Counted from the first letter of the stretch, positions 8,039 through 16,201 are shown. The stretch: 48,286 bases of DNA from Candidatus Fraserbacteria bacterium (GCA_029262795.1 JAJCYT010000002.1:1-48286); one strand, 5' to 3'. The notes: generated by a model not told the origin, from the sequence alone. Translations and numbers: made by a program.

Positions 8039-8683
8039 ATGAATGTTTTAAAACAAATGATGACGTTGGTTGGTGTTGGTTCGATAATCTTCTTGCTCAC
8101 AGCTTGTGCAGGACTCAAATTGCAGGAAGAAAACCGTAAGGATTATTTTCAGAACGTATACACGTTCCCAGTCCATGATGCCCAGGGAAATGAAGTTAAA
8201 CCTTCTGTCATGGTAAACAATGCCACTGCAGAACTTATTACAAGCGTTGGCGGTACAGTGATGGCAGTACGTGGCTTTGGCTTGCCGGAAGGCGATGCAG
8301 TCACCGCATGGTGGGTTATCTTCAATCAGCCTGAAAACTGCAGTGATGGTGTTTGTGGTGAAGACGATGTGTTACCGATGCCTGGCAATGAGGCCGCTGG
8401 TGTGTCCGTCTTGTTTGCCGACGGTCAAGTAATCAATGAACAAGGGAGTGCCTTCTTCTGGGATGCCTTGGGACGTGGCGACACCATGGAAGCTGTTTTT
8501 GGCCCAGGATTGACCAATCCGATGGGCGCTGAAATCCACTACGTGCTTCGCACACATGGTCCGGTTCAGGAAGACATCAAAGAAGAGCAGCTTACCACCT
8601 TAATGGGTGGCTGTGCAGCCGAAGCTCCGCACGCGCCTTGCCAGGACCTTCAATACGCTGTATTCAAACAAGTATTGCCATAG
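8039..8683 (+). CDS. Lipoprotein paralog of the secreted protein at 5083-5886
   Basis: This 214-aa predicted lipoprotein has a signal peptide ending in the lipobox LLTAC, with Cys23 to be lipidated. The mature core is colinear with the protein at 5083-5886: YTFPVHDAQGNE, AVTAWWVIFNQPENC, CGEDDVLPMPGN, GVSVLFADG, FGPGLTNPMGAEIH and LRTHGP. Four cysteines are shared in pairs and could form disulfides. It lacks the C-terminal dockerin-like module of its paralog. The function is unknown. One paralog in each of two divergent units under matching repeats suggests a shared surface role. GCGAAAGGA lies just before the ATG. Confidence 0.8.
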   Translation: MNVLKQMMTLVGVGSIIFLLTACAGLKLQEENRKDYFQNVYTFPVHDAQGNEVKPSVMVNNATAELITSVGGTVMAVRGFGLPEGDAVTAWWVIFNQPENCSDGVCGEDDVLPMPGNEAAGVSVLFADGQVINEQGSAFFWDALGRGDTMEAVFGPGLTNPMGAEIHYVLRTHGPVQEDIKEEQLTTLMGGCAAEAPHAPCQDLQYAVFKQVLP

Positions 8684-8837
8684 GCAGTAAGGGCTCTTAG
8701 GGATGAGGGCTACAGGGAGAGGGGTCAATGATTCCTCTCCTTACACACTAAAACCTGAACTCAAAAAATTCCTTTGGACAATCCAGGGAATTTTCACCTA
8801 TAAAACTTTTCCAAAGCAAAACCCAGGAGAGATTAAA

Positions 8838-9818
8838 ATGAAACTTAAGCATTTGATATATTTAGTCATGGTCTTATTTGCCATCCCATTTATTGGGGTG
8901 GATAGCGGAGAAGTGTTTTCCCAGGACTGTAGTCGCGTGCCGACCGCCTGCCCCCCTCCCCCAGACGATGGTGGCGATGATCCAGAAGACGAGGATGACC
9001 CAACTGACACACCAAACGATGATCCTTGTATCGCACAAGGTGAGGACCAAGACGGCGACGGCATTTGCGATTCTGAGGATGATTGTCCCGAAACATCAGG
9101 CAACCTGCCAAATGGGTGTCCAGATGAAGATGATCCAAGTGATGATCCTTGTGGCTCTCCCACCACGGGCTATGACGATGTCTATGTTCAGGAAGCCTGC
9201 CCCGAAGATGAAGAAACTGACACCTCCGGGAATGGGCCGGATGAAACTTCAGAAAATCCTGACCTAGAAATTCCAACGTTGTACATCAATGAATTGACCC
9301 CAGGTGGTTTAACAAGCAACCCGAATCAGTTTTATATTGAGTTTGCTGTTGCCGATAGAAACAAACATCGTGTAGATGGCTTCACCTTGGAATTCTACGA
9401 AATCTTGCCAAATGGTCAGCAGGTACTTTACGCACAAATCACTTTGGAAGGTGAAACCAACGAAGACGGTTTGTTCCTGCTGATGAGCGAAGCCCACGTG
9501 GTTCTCCACTTGAGTCAATCCATGCCAGAGATCCAAGTATCATCGTTTTCATTGCTCAAGGATAACTTGTCATTGGTGCTTAAAGATCCAGAAAATCAAG
9601 TGATCAGTACTTATAACCATGATGGTCAGACTGCTCCCGAAGGGGCAGGTCAAGGTGAACAGGCCGTTGAGCGTACTTTGCGCCTCGCGCCAGACCAAGA
9701 AGGCTGTTGGCAACTAAACACCGCCACTAACCCTTATTTTGTAGACCAATCCGGTATGCCCATTTATGGTAGTCCTTTGCAGGAAAACCCCGATGTTGAA
9801 GGAGGGAGCGCATGTTAA
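8838..9818 (+). CDS. Secreted Asp-rich protein with thrombospondin type 3-like repeats
   Basis: This 326-aa exported protein has a signal peptide at about residues 1-29, then an acidic, Cys-containing low-complexity region, about 30-150. Calcium-binding thrombospondin type 3-like repeats are visible in DQDGDGICDSEDDCPETSG. The C-terminal globular part (LYINELTPGG, then FYIEFAVADR and LSLVLKDPENQVIST) has the strand pattern of a lamin-tail-like domain, though this is tentative. I chose ATG 8838 behind AGGAGA; the open frame extends upstream to 8703 but without a ribosome site. The end overlaps the next gene by 7 bp, which suggests translational coupling. Role: probably cell-surface or matrix binding; unproven. 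Confidence 0.8.
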   Translation: MKLKHLIYLVMVLFAIPFIGVDSGEVFSQDCSRVPTACPPPPDDGGDDPEDEDDPTDTPNDDPCIAQGEDQDGDGICDSEDDCPETSGNLPNGCPDEDDPSDDPCGSPTTGYDDVYVQEACPEDEETDTSGNGPDETSENPDLEIPTLYINELTPGGLTSNPNQFYIEFAVADRNKHRVDGFTLEFYEILPNGQQVLYAQITLEGETNEDGLFLLMSEAHVVLHLSQSMPEIQVSSFSLLKDNLSLVLKDPENQVISTYNHDGQTAPEGAGQGEQAVERTLRLAPDQEGCWQLNTATNPYFVDQSGMPIYGSPLQENPDVEGGSAC

Positions 9819-10999
9819 AAATGAAGATATTTGTACTGACTTTGTGTTTCATGGTCTGCGTTGTGGCTGTTGCGTCGGCGCGTACTTTGAATGTGGGTGA
9901 AGGCATGACGTTTCAAACGATCCAGTCTGCCATTGATGTCGCTCAGGCGGGTGACGTGATTGAAGTGGCTGCAGGCGTTTACCAAGAATCGCTCTTTATC
10001 AAAAAATCCCAGTTACAGATTAATGGGGCAGGCGCAGAACAAACCATCATTGAGAGTAACAGCATTGTGATCAGGTTTTCGGACATTGACAGTGGTCGCT
10101 TCAGCGGTTTCACCGTGCGAGCAACTGGAGAGGCGATGCGTCCTGCTGTCCTAATGTCAAATGCATCCGCCTTGTTGAGTGCCAATATCATTACAGGAGC
10201 AACAACAGCTGGGGTGGATGTTTTGAACAGTGGCAACCCTACATTATTAAATAATCGCATTATAAATAACCATGGACCTGGCGTCTTGGTGCAACGAAAA
10301 GCAAATGTCGTGCTATTTAGCAATGACATCGAACAAAATGGACTTGGGTCCCAACGAGCAGGCGTTGAAGTTCGAGGCTCAGCCACAGCGATGCTTCGTT
10401 ACAATCGTATCTGGCTCAACGACGGAAGTGGTGTGTTTGTTCACCAGGCTGGAGAGGCGCAACTAATTGGTAATAGTATCATTGGGAACAGCTTACATGG
10501 AGTTTCTGTCAACACAGCGGCTCAAGTTGATCTGGTGTCTAACTCCATTGTGTTAAATGCTCAAGTGGGCGTTCGTGTCAAAAATAATGCAAGCGCCACG
10601 TTGAATGGAAACGTAATATCCAAAAATGAAGTTGGGTTGCTGACTGATACCCAGCTTAAAATTTCTGCCACGGATAACATTTTCTTTCAAAACCATAAAG
10701 ATTCTTTGGGACGAGGCTTGTCTCTTGAAGATGCCAATTTGAGCAATACCGTTTTGTTACACCCACAAATAGCTTCATTATTCGGGTTGTTGTTTCAACT
10801 AAATGACACCATTCAATCCTTGGCAGAAACCCCATCCGCAAATTCTCATAGTGAGATGGTTGACTATTCGCAAAGGTTAGAATTTATTTATGCAGATCTT
10901 TTTCTTACAGAGGGTTTAGAGTCCATTGCTCAAACAAGATTAAATTTAGCTGTTTCACTAGCACCAGAAAGTGTTCTTGCTCAACAAGCTCAATCATAA
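9812..10999 (+). CDS. Exported right-handed beta-helix (NosD/pectate-lyase-like) protein
   Basis: This 395-aa protein has a signal peptide at about residues 1-23, followed by the typical start of parallel beta-helix proteins, GEGMTFQTIQSAIDVAQAGDVIEVAAGVY. About ten rungs follow with the N-x-I pattern (NIITGATTAGVDV, NRIINNHGPGVLV, NRIWLNDGSGVFV, NSIIGNSLHGVSV). Such folds occur in NosD-type copper-site factors, polysaccharide lyases and surface adhesins. No catalytic site is evident, so an enzyme role is not claimed. The C-terminal 100 residues are helical. GGAGGG lies 5 nt before ATG 9812, overlapping the previous gene; a second in-frame ATG follows at 9821. It is the last gene of the unit that starts at 6708. 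Confidence 0.85.
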   Translation: MLKMKIFVLTLCFMVCVVAVASARTLNVGEGMTFQTIQSAIDVAQAGDVIEVAAGVYQESLFIKKSQLQINGAGAEQTIIESNSIVIRFSDIDSGRFSGFTVRATGEAMRPAVLMSNASALLSANIITGATTAGVDVLNSGNPTLLNNRIINNHGPGVLVQRKANVVLFSNDIEQNGLGSQRAGVEVRGSATAMLRYNRIWLNDGSGVFVHQAGEAQLIGNSIIGNSLHGVSVNTAAQVDLVSNSIVLNAQVGVRVKNNASATLNGNVISKNEVGLLTDTQLKISATDNIFFQNHKDSLGRGLSLEDANLSNTVLLHPQIASLFGLLFQLNDTIQSLAETPSANSHSEMVDYSQRLEFIYADLFLTEGLESIAQTRLNLAVSLAPESVLAQQAQS

Positions 11000-11134
11000 A
11001 ATGTAAAAGTCTTTACAGAATTATGCTAAATTGTTTGTTATTTTGAAAACCTGTTCCCTTCAAAACCACTTCAGTCCCAATGAAGAAGAGTCTTTTGAAA
11101 CTAAATATAGGTGCAGATTTTTAAAAGGGGAGTT

Positions 11135-11731
11135 ATGAACAATCCGCTGATTATTATAGGTGCAATTGTAGTGGTGGCTGTTTTAGGATGGCTATTGTTT
11201 ACCGGTGGTGTAACTGGCCCCATTGATGCGGTTGGCGCAAGGGATTCAGTAAAGATTGCGTATGAAAGCGATGGATCACTGATAAGGCCCGACATTGGAT
11301 ATCGTCAATGGATTTTCGTAGGAACCCCAGTTACGCCAAACGATATGAACAATGGCAGTGCACCATTTCCTGAGTTCCATAATGTCTATATCAACCCAAA
11401 AGGCTATGCAGGATATGAGAAAACTGGCGTTTGGCCAGAAGGCACTGTGATGCTCAAAGAACTGACCAGTGTTGGAGCTAAGCAAGCGAGTAGTGGCAAC
11501 GGCTATTTTATGGGTGACTTTATCGGGCTGGAAGTTGCCATCAAAGATATCAACCGATACCCAGATGAGCCTGATGGATGGGCTTATTACAGTTTTGGTC
11601 ACTCATATCCATTGTTAGAATCGGCCATGCCCCAAGCGACTGGCTCCTGTGCAGCCTGTCACGTTGCAAATGCAGGAGACAACATGGTGTTTACCCAATA
11701 TTACCCTGTGCTTCGTGCGGCCAAACCATAA
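11135..11731 (+). CDS. Membrane-anchored cytochrome P460 family protein
   Basis: This 198-aa protein has an N-terminal membrane anchor (residues 3-19) and a cytochrome P460/c'-beta-type domain (YRQWIFVGTPVTPNDM, EFHNVYINP, VWPEGTVMLKEL). One haem c site, C172-A-A-C175-H176, lies near the C-terminus, so the domain should be extracytoplasmic. Family members act on hydroxylamine or bind NO. Whether the Lys-haem crosslink of true P460 exists cannot be told from sequence. The start at ATG 11135 follows AAAAGGGG. A paralogous domain lies in the next gene, and the local ccsA could supply haem attachment. Confidence 0.85.
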   Translation: MNNPLIIIGAIVVVAVLGWLLFTGGVTGPIDAVGARDSVKIAYESDGSLIRPDIGYRQWIFVGTPVTPNDMNNGSAPFPEFHNVYINPKGYAGYEKTGVWPEGTVMLKELTSVGAKQASSGNGYFMGDFIGLEVAIKDINRYPDEPDGWAYYSFGHSYPLLESAMPQATGSCAACHVANAGDNMVFTQYYPVLRAAKP

Positions 11732-11759
11732 TTCATGTGAACTATTGATCCAACATGAC

Positions 11760-11794
11760 ACACACCTCAACCAACAAACTTGGTTGAGGTGTGT
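11760..11794. other. 15-bp perfect hairpin between two P460 genes
   Basis: The stem 11760-11774 pairs exactly with 11780-11794 around the 5-nt loop CAAAC. No T-run follows, so it is unlikely to be a strong intrinsic terminator. An mRNA processing or stability element that sets different expression of the two neighbours is possible. Confidence 0.5.
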
Positions 11795-11832
11795 CTAAAT
11801 ACAGCATTTGATTTAGTGCAGAAGGGGGATTT

Positions 11833-12966
11833 ATGGACACTAAGGTTTTAATCCTGTTGGGAATTGCAGCCGCAGCAACCCTTGGAGTGGTGGTTTGGTT
11901 CTTTGTTGGTTTAGAGCCTGATTCATCAAAGCCCATTACCACGATTTCCCTCAACACAGACACCAGGGCAACATCATCCACCACACCAACAATATTGAAT
12001 CCGCCGTCCTCATTTACAGACAGTTTCACCAAGTACGTGGATGGAATGGGCCAGATGACGTTGCCCGATGATTTTCGATCCTCATGGATTCATCTGGGTG
12101 GCTTTGTGGACCCTGGCAATTTATCTGATGGCTATCATGACGTTTATACACAGCCCGGTGTGATTGAGGCCTATCGGCGCACCGGCACCTTTCCCGATGG
12201 GGCTGTCCTTATTAAGGAAGTGCGCGGACTGACCTCTGGTAATATGACCACAGGCCATATCAGTTGGGCCACAGATGTAGCCATCTGGTTCATGATGGTT
12301 AAGGATGAACAAAACCGCTATCCCAACAATCCTTTATGGGGTGAAGGGTGGGGATGGTCGCTGTATGAGGAAAAAGACCCAAACAAAAACATTGCTTCAA
12401 ACTATCAAAGCGATTGTCTGAGTTGTCATATTCCCGCTCAAGACAACGACTGGATCTACATCCAGGGCTATCCTGTCCTCCACGACGGGCAAGTAAGCTC
12501 ACTTCCGCCGCCAGCTCAATCGCCCACTGAGTCCACGCAAGTGGAGCCACCTGCAACGGGTGAGGTACACACGATCACCATCAACAGTGCAGGCAGTGAG
12601 AATTTCTTTGAGCCAGATCGGTTGCTCATTCAACCGGGAGATACTGTGAAATGGGTCAACGAAAGTGGCGCACACACAGTGACGTCCTTTCATCCGGACA
12701 ATGCCCGCCCCCTTCGTATCCCTGAAAGCGCCACCAGTTTTGATTCAGGCGTCATGCTAGAAACTGGTCTGACTTTTGAATTCACTTTTACTGAGCCTGG
12801 GGTGTACGACTATTTCTGCCTGCCTCATGAGTTTTTTGGCATGGTGGGCACCATAGTGGTTGGCGAAGCATTGGACGGCCCCGGTCTGGCCTCGGCCCAG
12901 GAAGACCTTCCAGATCCAGTCAAAGATGCATTGAGTGATTTGAATGAATGGGCCAAGCAGCAATAA
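11833..12966 (+). CDS. Cytochrome P460-cupredoxin fusion protein
   Basis: This 377-aa protein is anchored by an N-terminal membrane segment (about residues 4-24). A cytochrome P460-like domain (about 60-220: SSWIHLGGFVDPGN, FPDGAVLIKEV) ends in the haem c motif C195-L-S-C198-H199. After a Pro/Thr-rich linker comes a plastocyanin-like type 1 copper domain (about 244-350) with the copper ligands in order: H281 in GAHTVT, then C329, H332 and M337 in FCLPHEFFGM. A haem domain tethered to a blue-copper domain suggests electron transfer between substrate oxidation or NO chemistry and the respiratory chain. The cupredoxin is nearly identical, over about 320 bp, to that in the next gene. Start: GAAGGGGG before ATG. 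Confidence 0.85.
   Translation: MDTKVLILLGIAAAATLGVVVWFFVGLEPDSSKPITTISLNTDTRATSSTTPTILNPPSSFTDSFTKYVDGMGQMTLPDDFRSSWIHLGGFVDPGNLSDGYHDVYTQPGVIEAYRRTGTFPDGAVLIKEVRGLTSGNMTTGHISWATDVAIWFMMVKDEQNRYPNNPLWGEGWGWSLYEEKDPNKNIASNYQSDCLSCHIPAQDNDWIYIQGYPVLHDGQVSSLPPPAQSPTESTQVEPPATGEVHTITINSAGSENFFEPDRLLIQPGDTVKWVNESGAHTVTSFHPDNARPLRIPESATSFDSGVMLETGLTFEFTFTEPGVYDYFCLPHEFFGMVGTIVVGEALDGPGLASAQEDLPDPVKDALSDLNEWAKQQ
12565..12888 (+). repeat. Duplicated cupredoxin-coding segment, copy 1
   Basis: This segment aligns without gaps to 13860-14183 (offset 1295 bp) with high nucleotide identity. It encodes the same blue-copper domain at the ends of two otherwise unrelated proteins. It indicates recent module duplication or gene conversion. 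Confidence 0.8.
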
Positions 12967-12995
12967 AAAACGATCAAAATTGAGGGAGGCAATAA

Positions 12996-14261
12996 ATGGA
13001 AATTAGAACCCTTGTTGTAATCGGCTTACTTGCGGCACTTGGTGTTGCAGCTTTCTTCATTATCCAAGACACAACGATCTCTCCTACGACACCTCAAAAA
13101 GATTTGAGTTTGTATGAAAGGCTGGGAGGCAGGGATGCCATTACATCGGTCGTCAGCGCATTTGGACAACGTCTCTTTGATGATGCGAAATTGGATTCGT
13201 TTTTCGGCCGTTTAAATGAACAAGGCGAACAAAGGTTTATTCAACTCAATGTAGAATTTCTCTGCCAGGCGGCGGGTGGCCCCTGCCAATACACAGGCCG
13301 AAGCATGATTGATACCCATCGTGGCATGGGCACGTCCAATAACGATTTCGAACTTGTCGCTCAGCATTTAAGAGTGGTCTTAAAACAATTTAGCGTGCCA
13401 GCCAGAGAACAACGTGAGATTCTTGCTTTGATTGAAACCACCAGGAGTGATATCGTAGAGCCAGCTTTAACAGCTGAAAATTTAAGTCTATATGATCGGT
13501 TAGGTGGCTTGGATGCCATTTCTGCGGTCGTCAACAGTTTTACACAACGGCTCTTCGTAGACCCCGCAATGGATCGGTTCTTTGCCACCTGGGACGATGC
13601 AAAAAAACAACGGATCACTCAACTCATTGTGGAATTTCTTTGTGTGGCGGTAGGCGGCCCTTGCGAATACACAGGTCGTAGCATGAGTGATTCTCATCGT
13701 GGATTTGGTATTACCAATGACGATTGGACCCTCATGTCCCAGCACTTGAAAGCGACTTTCATTCAATTCAGTGTGCCAGACAGGGAACAAGGTGAACTTT
13801 TCACTTTAGTAGAATCCATCAAAAGTGATATCATAGAGTCATCCGCAACAACAAGTACCGTACACACGATCACCATTAATAGTGCAGGCAGTGAGAATTT
13901 CTTTGAACCCGATCGATTGGTTATTCAACCGGGGGACACCGTGAAATGGGTCAACGAAAGTGGCGCACATACCGTCACGGCTTTCCACCCAGATAACGCA
14001 CGTCCCCTTCGTATTCCTGAAGGCGCCACAAACTTTGATTCAGGCATCATGGCGGAAGCTAGCTTAACGTTTGAGCTTACCTTTACTGAACCTGGGGTTT
14101 ACGATTATCTATGTTTGCCTCATGAATTCTTCGGCATGGTGGGCACCATTGTGGTGGGCGAATCATTGGATGGTCCCGGCCTGACACCCCCACAGGGCGA
14201 ATTGCCCGGCGCTGTTCGGATTGCTCTTGATGAACTCAACGATTGGGCAAAAGGGCAATAG
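12996..14261 (+). CDS. Tandem truncated globins fused to a cupredoxin, membrane-anchored
   Basis: This 421-aa protein has an N-terminal membrane anchor (about residues 5-23). Two consecutive group I truncated haemoglobin-like domains (about 37-155 and 163-282) each begin LSLY-x-RLGG and contain GGPC-x-YTGRSM, with a proximal His (H108 in DTHRGM, H234 in DSHRGF). The helix-B Tyr that stabilises bound O2 in TrHbN is Gly in the first and Thr in the second, as judged from remembered alignment. Each globin has an extra Cys pair, FLC-x6-C, which could be a disulfide. The C-terminal blue-copper domain has H325, C373, H376 and M381. Exported globins joined to copper domains are rare. Haem binding, NO or nitrite chemistry is inferred. 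A GAGGGAGG ribosome site precedes the ATG. Confidence 0.85.
   Translation: MEIRTLVVIGLLAALGVAAFFIIQDTTISPTTPQKDLSLYERLGGRDAITSVVSAFGQRLFDDAKLDSFFGRLNEQGEQRFIQLNVEFLCQAAGGPCQYTGRSMIDTHRGMGTSNNDFELVAQHLRVVLKQFSVPAREQREILALIETTRSDIVEPALTAENLSLYDRLGGLDAISAVVNSFTQRLFVDPAMDRFFATWDDAKKQRITQLIVEFLCVAVGGPCEYTGRSMSDSHRGFGITNDDWTLMSQHLKATFIQFSVPDREQGELFTLVESIKSDIIESSATTSTVHTITINSAGSENFFEPDRLVIQPGDTVKWVNESGAHTVTAFHPDNARPLRIPEGATNFDSGIMAEASLTFELTFTEPGVYDYLCLPHEFFGMVGTIVVGESLDGPGLTPPQGELPGAVRIALDELNDWAKGQ
13860..14183 (+). repeat. Duplicated cupredoxin-coding segment, copy 2
   Basis: This is the second copy of the 12565-12888 segment, in the tandem-globin gene. The copper ligand codons are at the same relative positions. 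The short C-terminal tails after it (ending WAKQQ and WAKGQ) are also related. Confidence 0.8.
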
Positions 14262-14335
14262 AAAGTTTTTCTCAAAATCCCTGAACAAAGGATATGACCT
14301 GACTGTTTTGCAAATAATACAAGGAGGCATTTGAT

Positions 14336-15238
14336 ATGATAGACAGTACTCTATTCTTTTTCCTAAGTACAATTGGCTATTTTTTTGCATTTCTGTGTTA
14401 TTTGTTTTATGTGGTTTTTAAGCCTCACACACCTTTATCCAATAATTCAACCAGTCTTGGCATCACGGCCACCAGTGGAGCTAGTGCTATCCGTATTGAT
14501 TGGGGAAAATGGGGATCGAGGGTTACATTTGCCACGATGTTGGTTGCCTTTATCGGGGTCATTTTACGTACCATCGAGATTGGCAATGCCTCAAATTGGG
14601 TAATGAACGTGTTTTTGCCTGTCACTACAACCTATGAAACATTGGCTTTTTTCTCGTGGTTGATTCCGTTGGCGTATCTCATCATGGAACGGATGCACCC
14701 CATTCGCAGTGTGGGCGTCTTTGCCACAGGAATTGCATTGGTGATGTTAATTGTTGCTTCATTCCCCGACATCGCACCCAGGCAGGCCTCACCCATTGTG
14801 CCTTCCTTGCAAAGTTATTGGTTGGTCATTCACGTTTTGTCGATGATTATAGGGATGGCTTTTTTTACTGTGAGTTTTGGTTCAACCACTCTTTATGTGA
14901 TCCGTCGCTTACGAGGGGCTTCGTTTGATGATATTCGTCGGATTGAAGAAATGACTTACCGCGGCATTGCCCTGGGCTTTCCCTTTTATGGCATTGGCGG
15001 CTTGGTGTTTGGCGGCATTTGGGCCAAGGAGGCTTGGGGTGCTTATTGGGAATGGGACCCCAAAGAAACAGCCATGCTCACTGCCTGGCTTGTTTATGCG
15101 ATTTATCTACATGCAAGAGTGAAATGGGGACCACAAGCAAAAATCGTGGCTTGGTTATCAATTGCCGGATTCTTGGCTGTGATGTATGCTTGGATTGGAA
15201 TTAATTATTTTGTTGGTGGACTCCATAGCTTTACGTAA
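14336..15238 (+). CDS. ccsA: CcsA/ResC-type cytochrome c haem-handling protein
   Basis: This 300-aa polytopic membrane protein of the CcmC/CcsA family belongs to System II cytochrome c biogenesis, which delivers haem to apocytochromes outside the membrane. The tryptophan-rich WWD segment is clear (WGAYWEWDPKETAML), along with histidines in flanking helices (LVIHVLSMIIGMAF, AIYLHARVKWG) and about eight membrane spans. A strong AAGGAGG lies 9 nt before ATG 14336. CcsB, its usual partner, is not in this window. Its position right behind two c-type P460 proteins suggests it serves them. The stop lies 2 bp from the stop of the convergent Crp/Fnr gene, with no terminator between them. Confidence 0.88.
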   Translation: MIDSTLFFFLSTIGYFFAFLCYLFYVVFKPHTPLSNNSTSLGITATSGASAIRIDWGKWGSRVTFATMLVAFIGVILRTIEIGNASNWVMNVFLPVTTTYETLAFFSWLIPLAYLIMERMHPIRSVGVFATGIALVMLIVASFPDIAPRQASPIVPSLQSYWLVIHVLSMIIGMAFFTVSFGSTTLYVIRRLRGASFDDIRRIEEMTYRGIALGFPFYGIGGLVFGGIWAKEAWGAYWEWDPKETAMLTAWLVYAIYLHARVKWGPQAKIVAWLSIAGFLAVMYAWIGINYFVGGLHSFT

Positions 15239-15240
15239 GT

Positions 15241-15906
15241 TCACACCTCAATTAAATTTTTTAAAAGGCTAAGGTCATTCAAAACAATTTCTTTTCCACA
15301 TTTACTTATCAGGTTTTTTCGCTTTAGTTCTCCTAAAATTATTGAAGTGTATTCTCGAGATGTTCCAATCATGTAAGCTAAATCTTGATGTGTCAAATTA
15401 AAGCGTATATAGATTTTCCCATTGTCTTTTTCCCCAAATTGTTCTGCAAGGTCAAACAAGACATTAATTAGTCGATCCTTAATGGTCTTAAAAGTCATAG
15501 CCACCAATTTGTTTTTAATACTACCCAGTCGCTGACTAATCAATTCAGCAATTTCCAATATCAGTTCAGGATCTGTTTCAGCAATGTGCAAAAAATCATT
15601 TTTATGAATGACAAACACGGTGGTATCTTCAACAGCTTCAACAAAACAGCTTTGGCTCATATCGTTTGTCAAAGCTGTTTCTCCAAAAATTTCACCCGTT
15701 TGCATCATATCAATGGTTAACAGGTTCCCATCTTCGTTTCGAAAGCTTAGTTTTACAAGCCCCGATGAAATGAAAAAAAGTGAATTGTTGATTGATTCAC
15801 GTGCGTAAATGATTTCGCCTGATCTATAGTGCGAAGACCTAAAATACGGACTTTCTGTAAAATATTCCGTCCTCGAGGGTAAATTCTTTAATTGTAGATC
15901 AGGCAT
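15241..15906 (-). CDS. Crp/Fnr family transcriptional regulator
   Basis: This protein of about 221 aa has an N-terminal cyclic-nucleotide-binding-like beta roll (SGEIIYARESINNSLFFISSGLVKL, GEIFGETALTN) and a C-terminal winged helix (LTHQDLAYMIGTSREYTSIILGELKRKNLI). It lacks the N-terminal Cys cluster of FNR, so it is not an obvious Fe-S oxygen sensor. DNR/NnrR-like haem or small-molecule sensing is possible. The recognition helix keeps E-x-x-S but has Ile where FNR has Arg. I prefer ATG 15906 (AGGGG 7 nt upstream) over ATG 15927, which would overlap the preceding gene by 11 bp. Facing the P460/globin/CcsA cluster, it may control it. Confidence 0.85.
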   Translation of the reverse strand: MPDLQLKNLPSRTEYFTESPYFRSSHYRSGEIIYARESINNSLFFISSGLVKLSFRNEDGNLLTIDMMQTGEIFGETALTNDMSQSCFVEAVEDTTVFVIHKNDFLHIAETDPELILEIAELISQRLGSIKNKLVAMTFKTIKDRLINVLFDLAEQFGEKDNGKIYIRFNLTHQDLAYMIGTSREYTSIILGELKRKNLISKCGKEIVLNDLSLLKNLIEV

Positions 15907-15916
15907 TTTTGAACCC

Positions 15917-16201
15917 CTAGTTATCATTACAATCCGATTTGCAACTCTTTTCTGTTTCCACTTGGTTTATAGAAAGAATGGTTAATCCCAAGTTTTTGAT
16001 TTTTGCAATTAAGCCATACAAAGCCGCCTGATCTTTAATGCAGCCAGTCAGAATCGTTACAGATTGACCATCTTCATGACTTCGGGTGGTAATGGTCACC
16101 TGATCCAACCAGTCAGACCAATTAGCATTCAGCTTTCCTCGGATGCTTACCTCATAAACTGCGGGTAAGTCTGGTTTGTTTTGCCAATGTTTTTCACTCA
16201 T
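15917..16201 (-). CDS. Small conserved protein upstream of the Crp/Fnr gene
   Basis: This 94-aa protein has no signal peptide. It follows a pattern I have seen in unnamed small proteins of Chloroflexota: YEVSIRGKLNANWSDWLDQVTI, then DQAALYGLIAKIKNLGLTILSINQVE. It ends with a Cys pair (SCKSDC). The strands and helices suggest a compact alpha/beta fold. The function is unknown. It ends 10 bp before the preferred start of the Crp/Fnr gene and is probably co-transcribed with it, so it may modulate that regulator. Confidence 0.7.
   Translation of the reverse strand: MSEKHWQNKPDLPAVYEVSIRGKLNANWSDWLDQVTITTRSHEDGQSVTILTGCIKDQAALYGLIAKIKNLGLTILSINQVETEKSCKSDCNDN

Noticed and set aside
8797..9276. 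Long open frames opposite the Asp-rich region
   Set aside because: They are shadows of the GAT/GAC-rich repeats of the 8838-9818 gene.
15241..15906. Calling the Crp/Fnr protein an oxygen-sensing FNR
   Set aside because: The N-terminal cysteine cluster is absent and the recognition helix lacks the FNR Arg.
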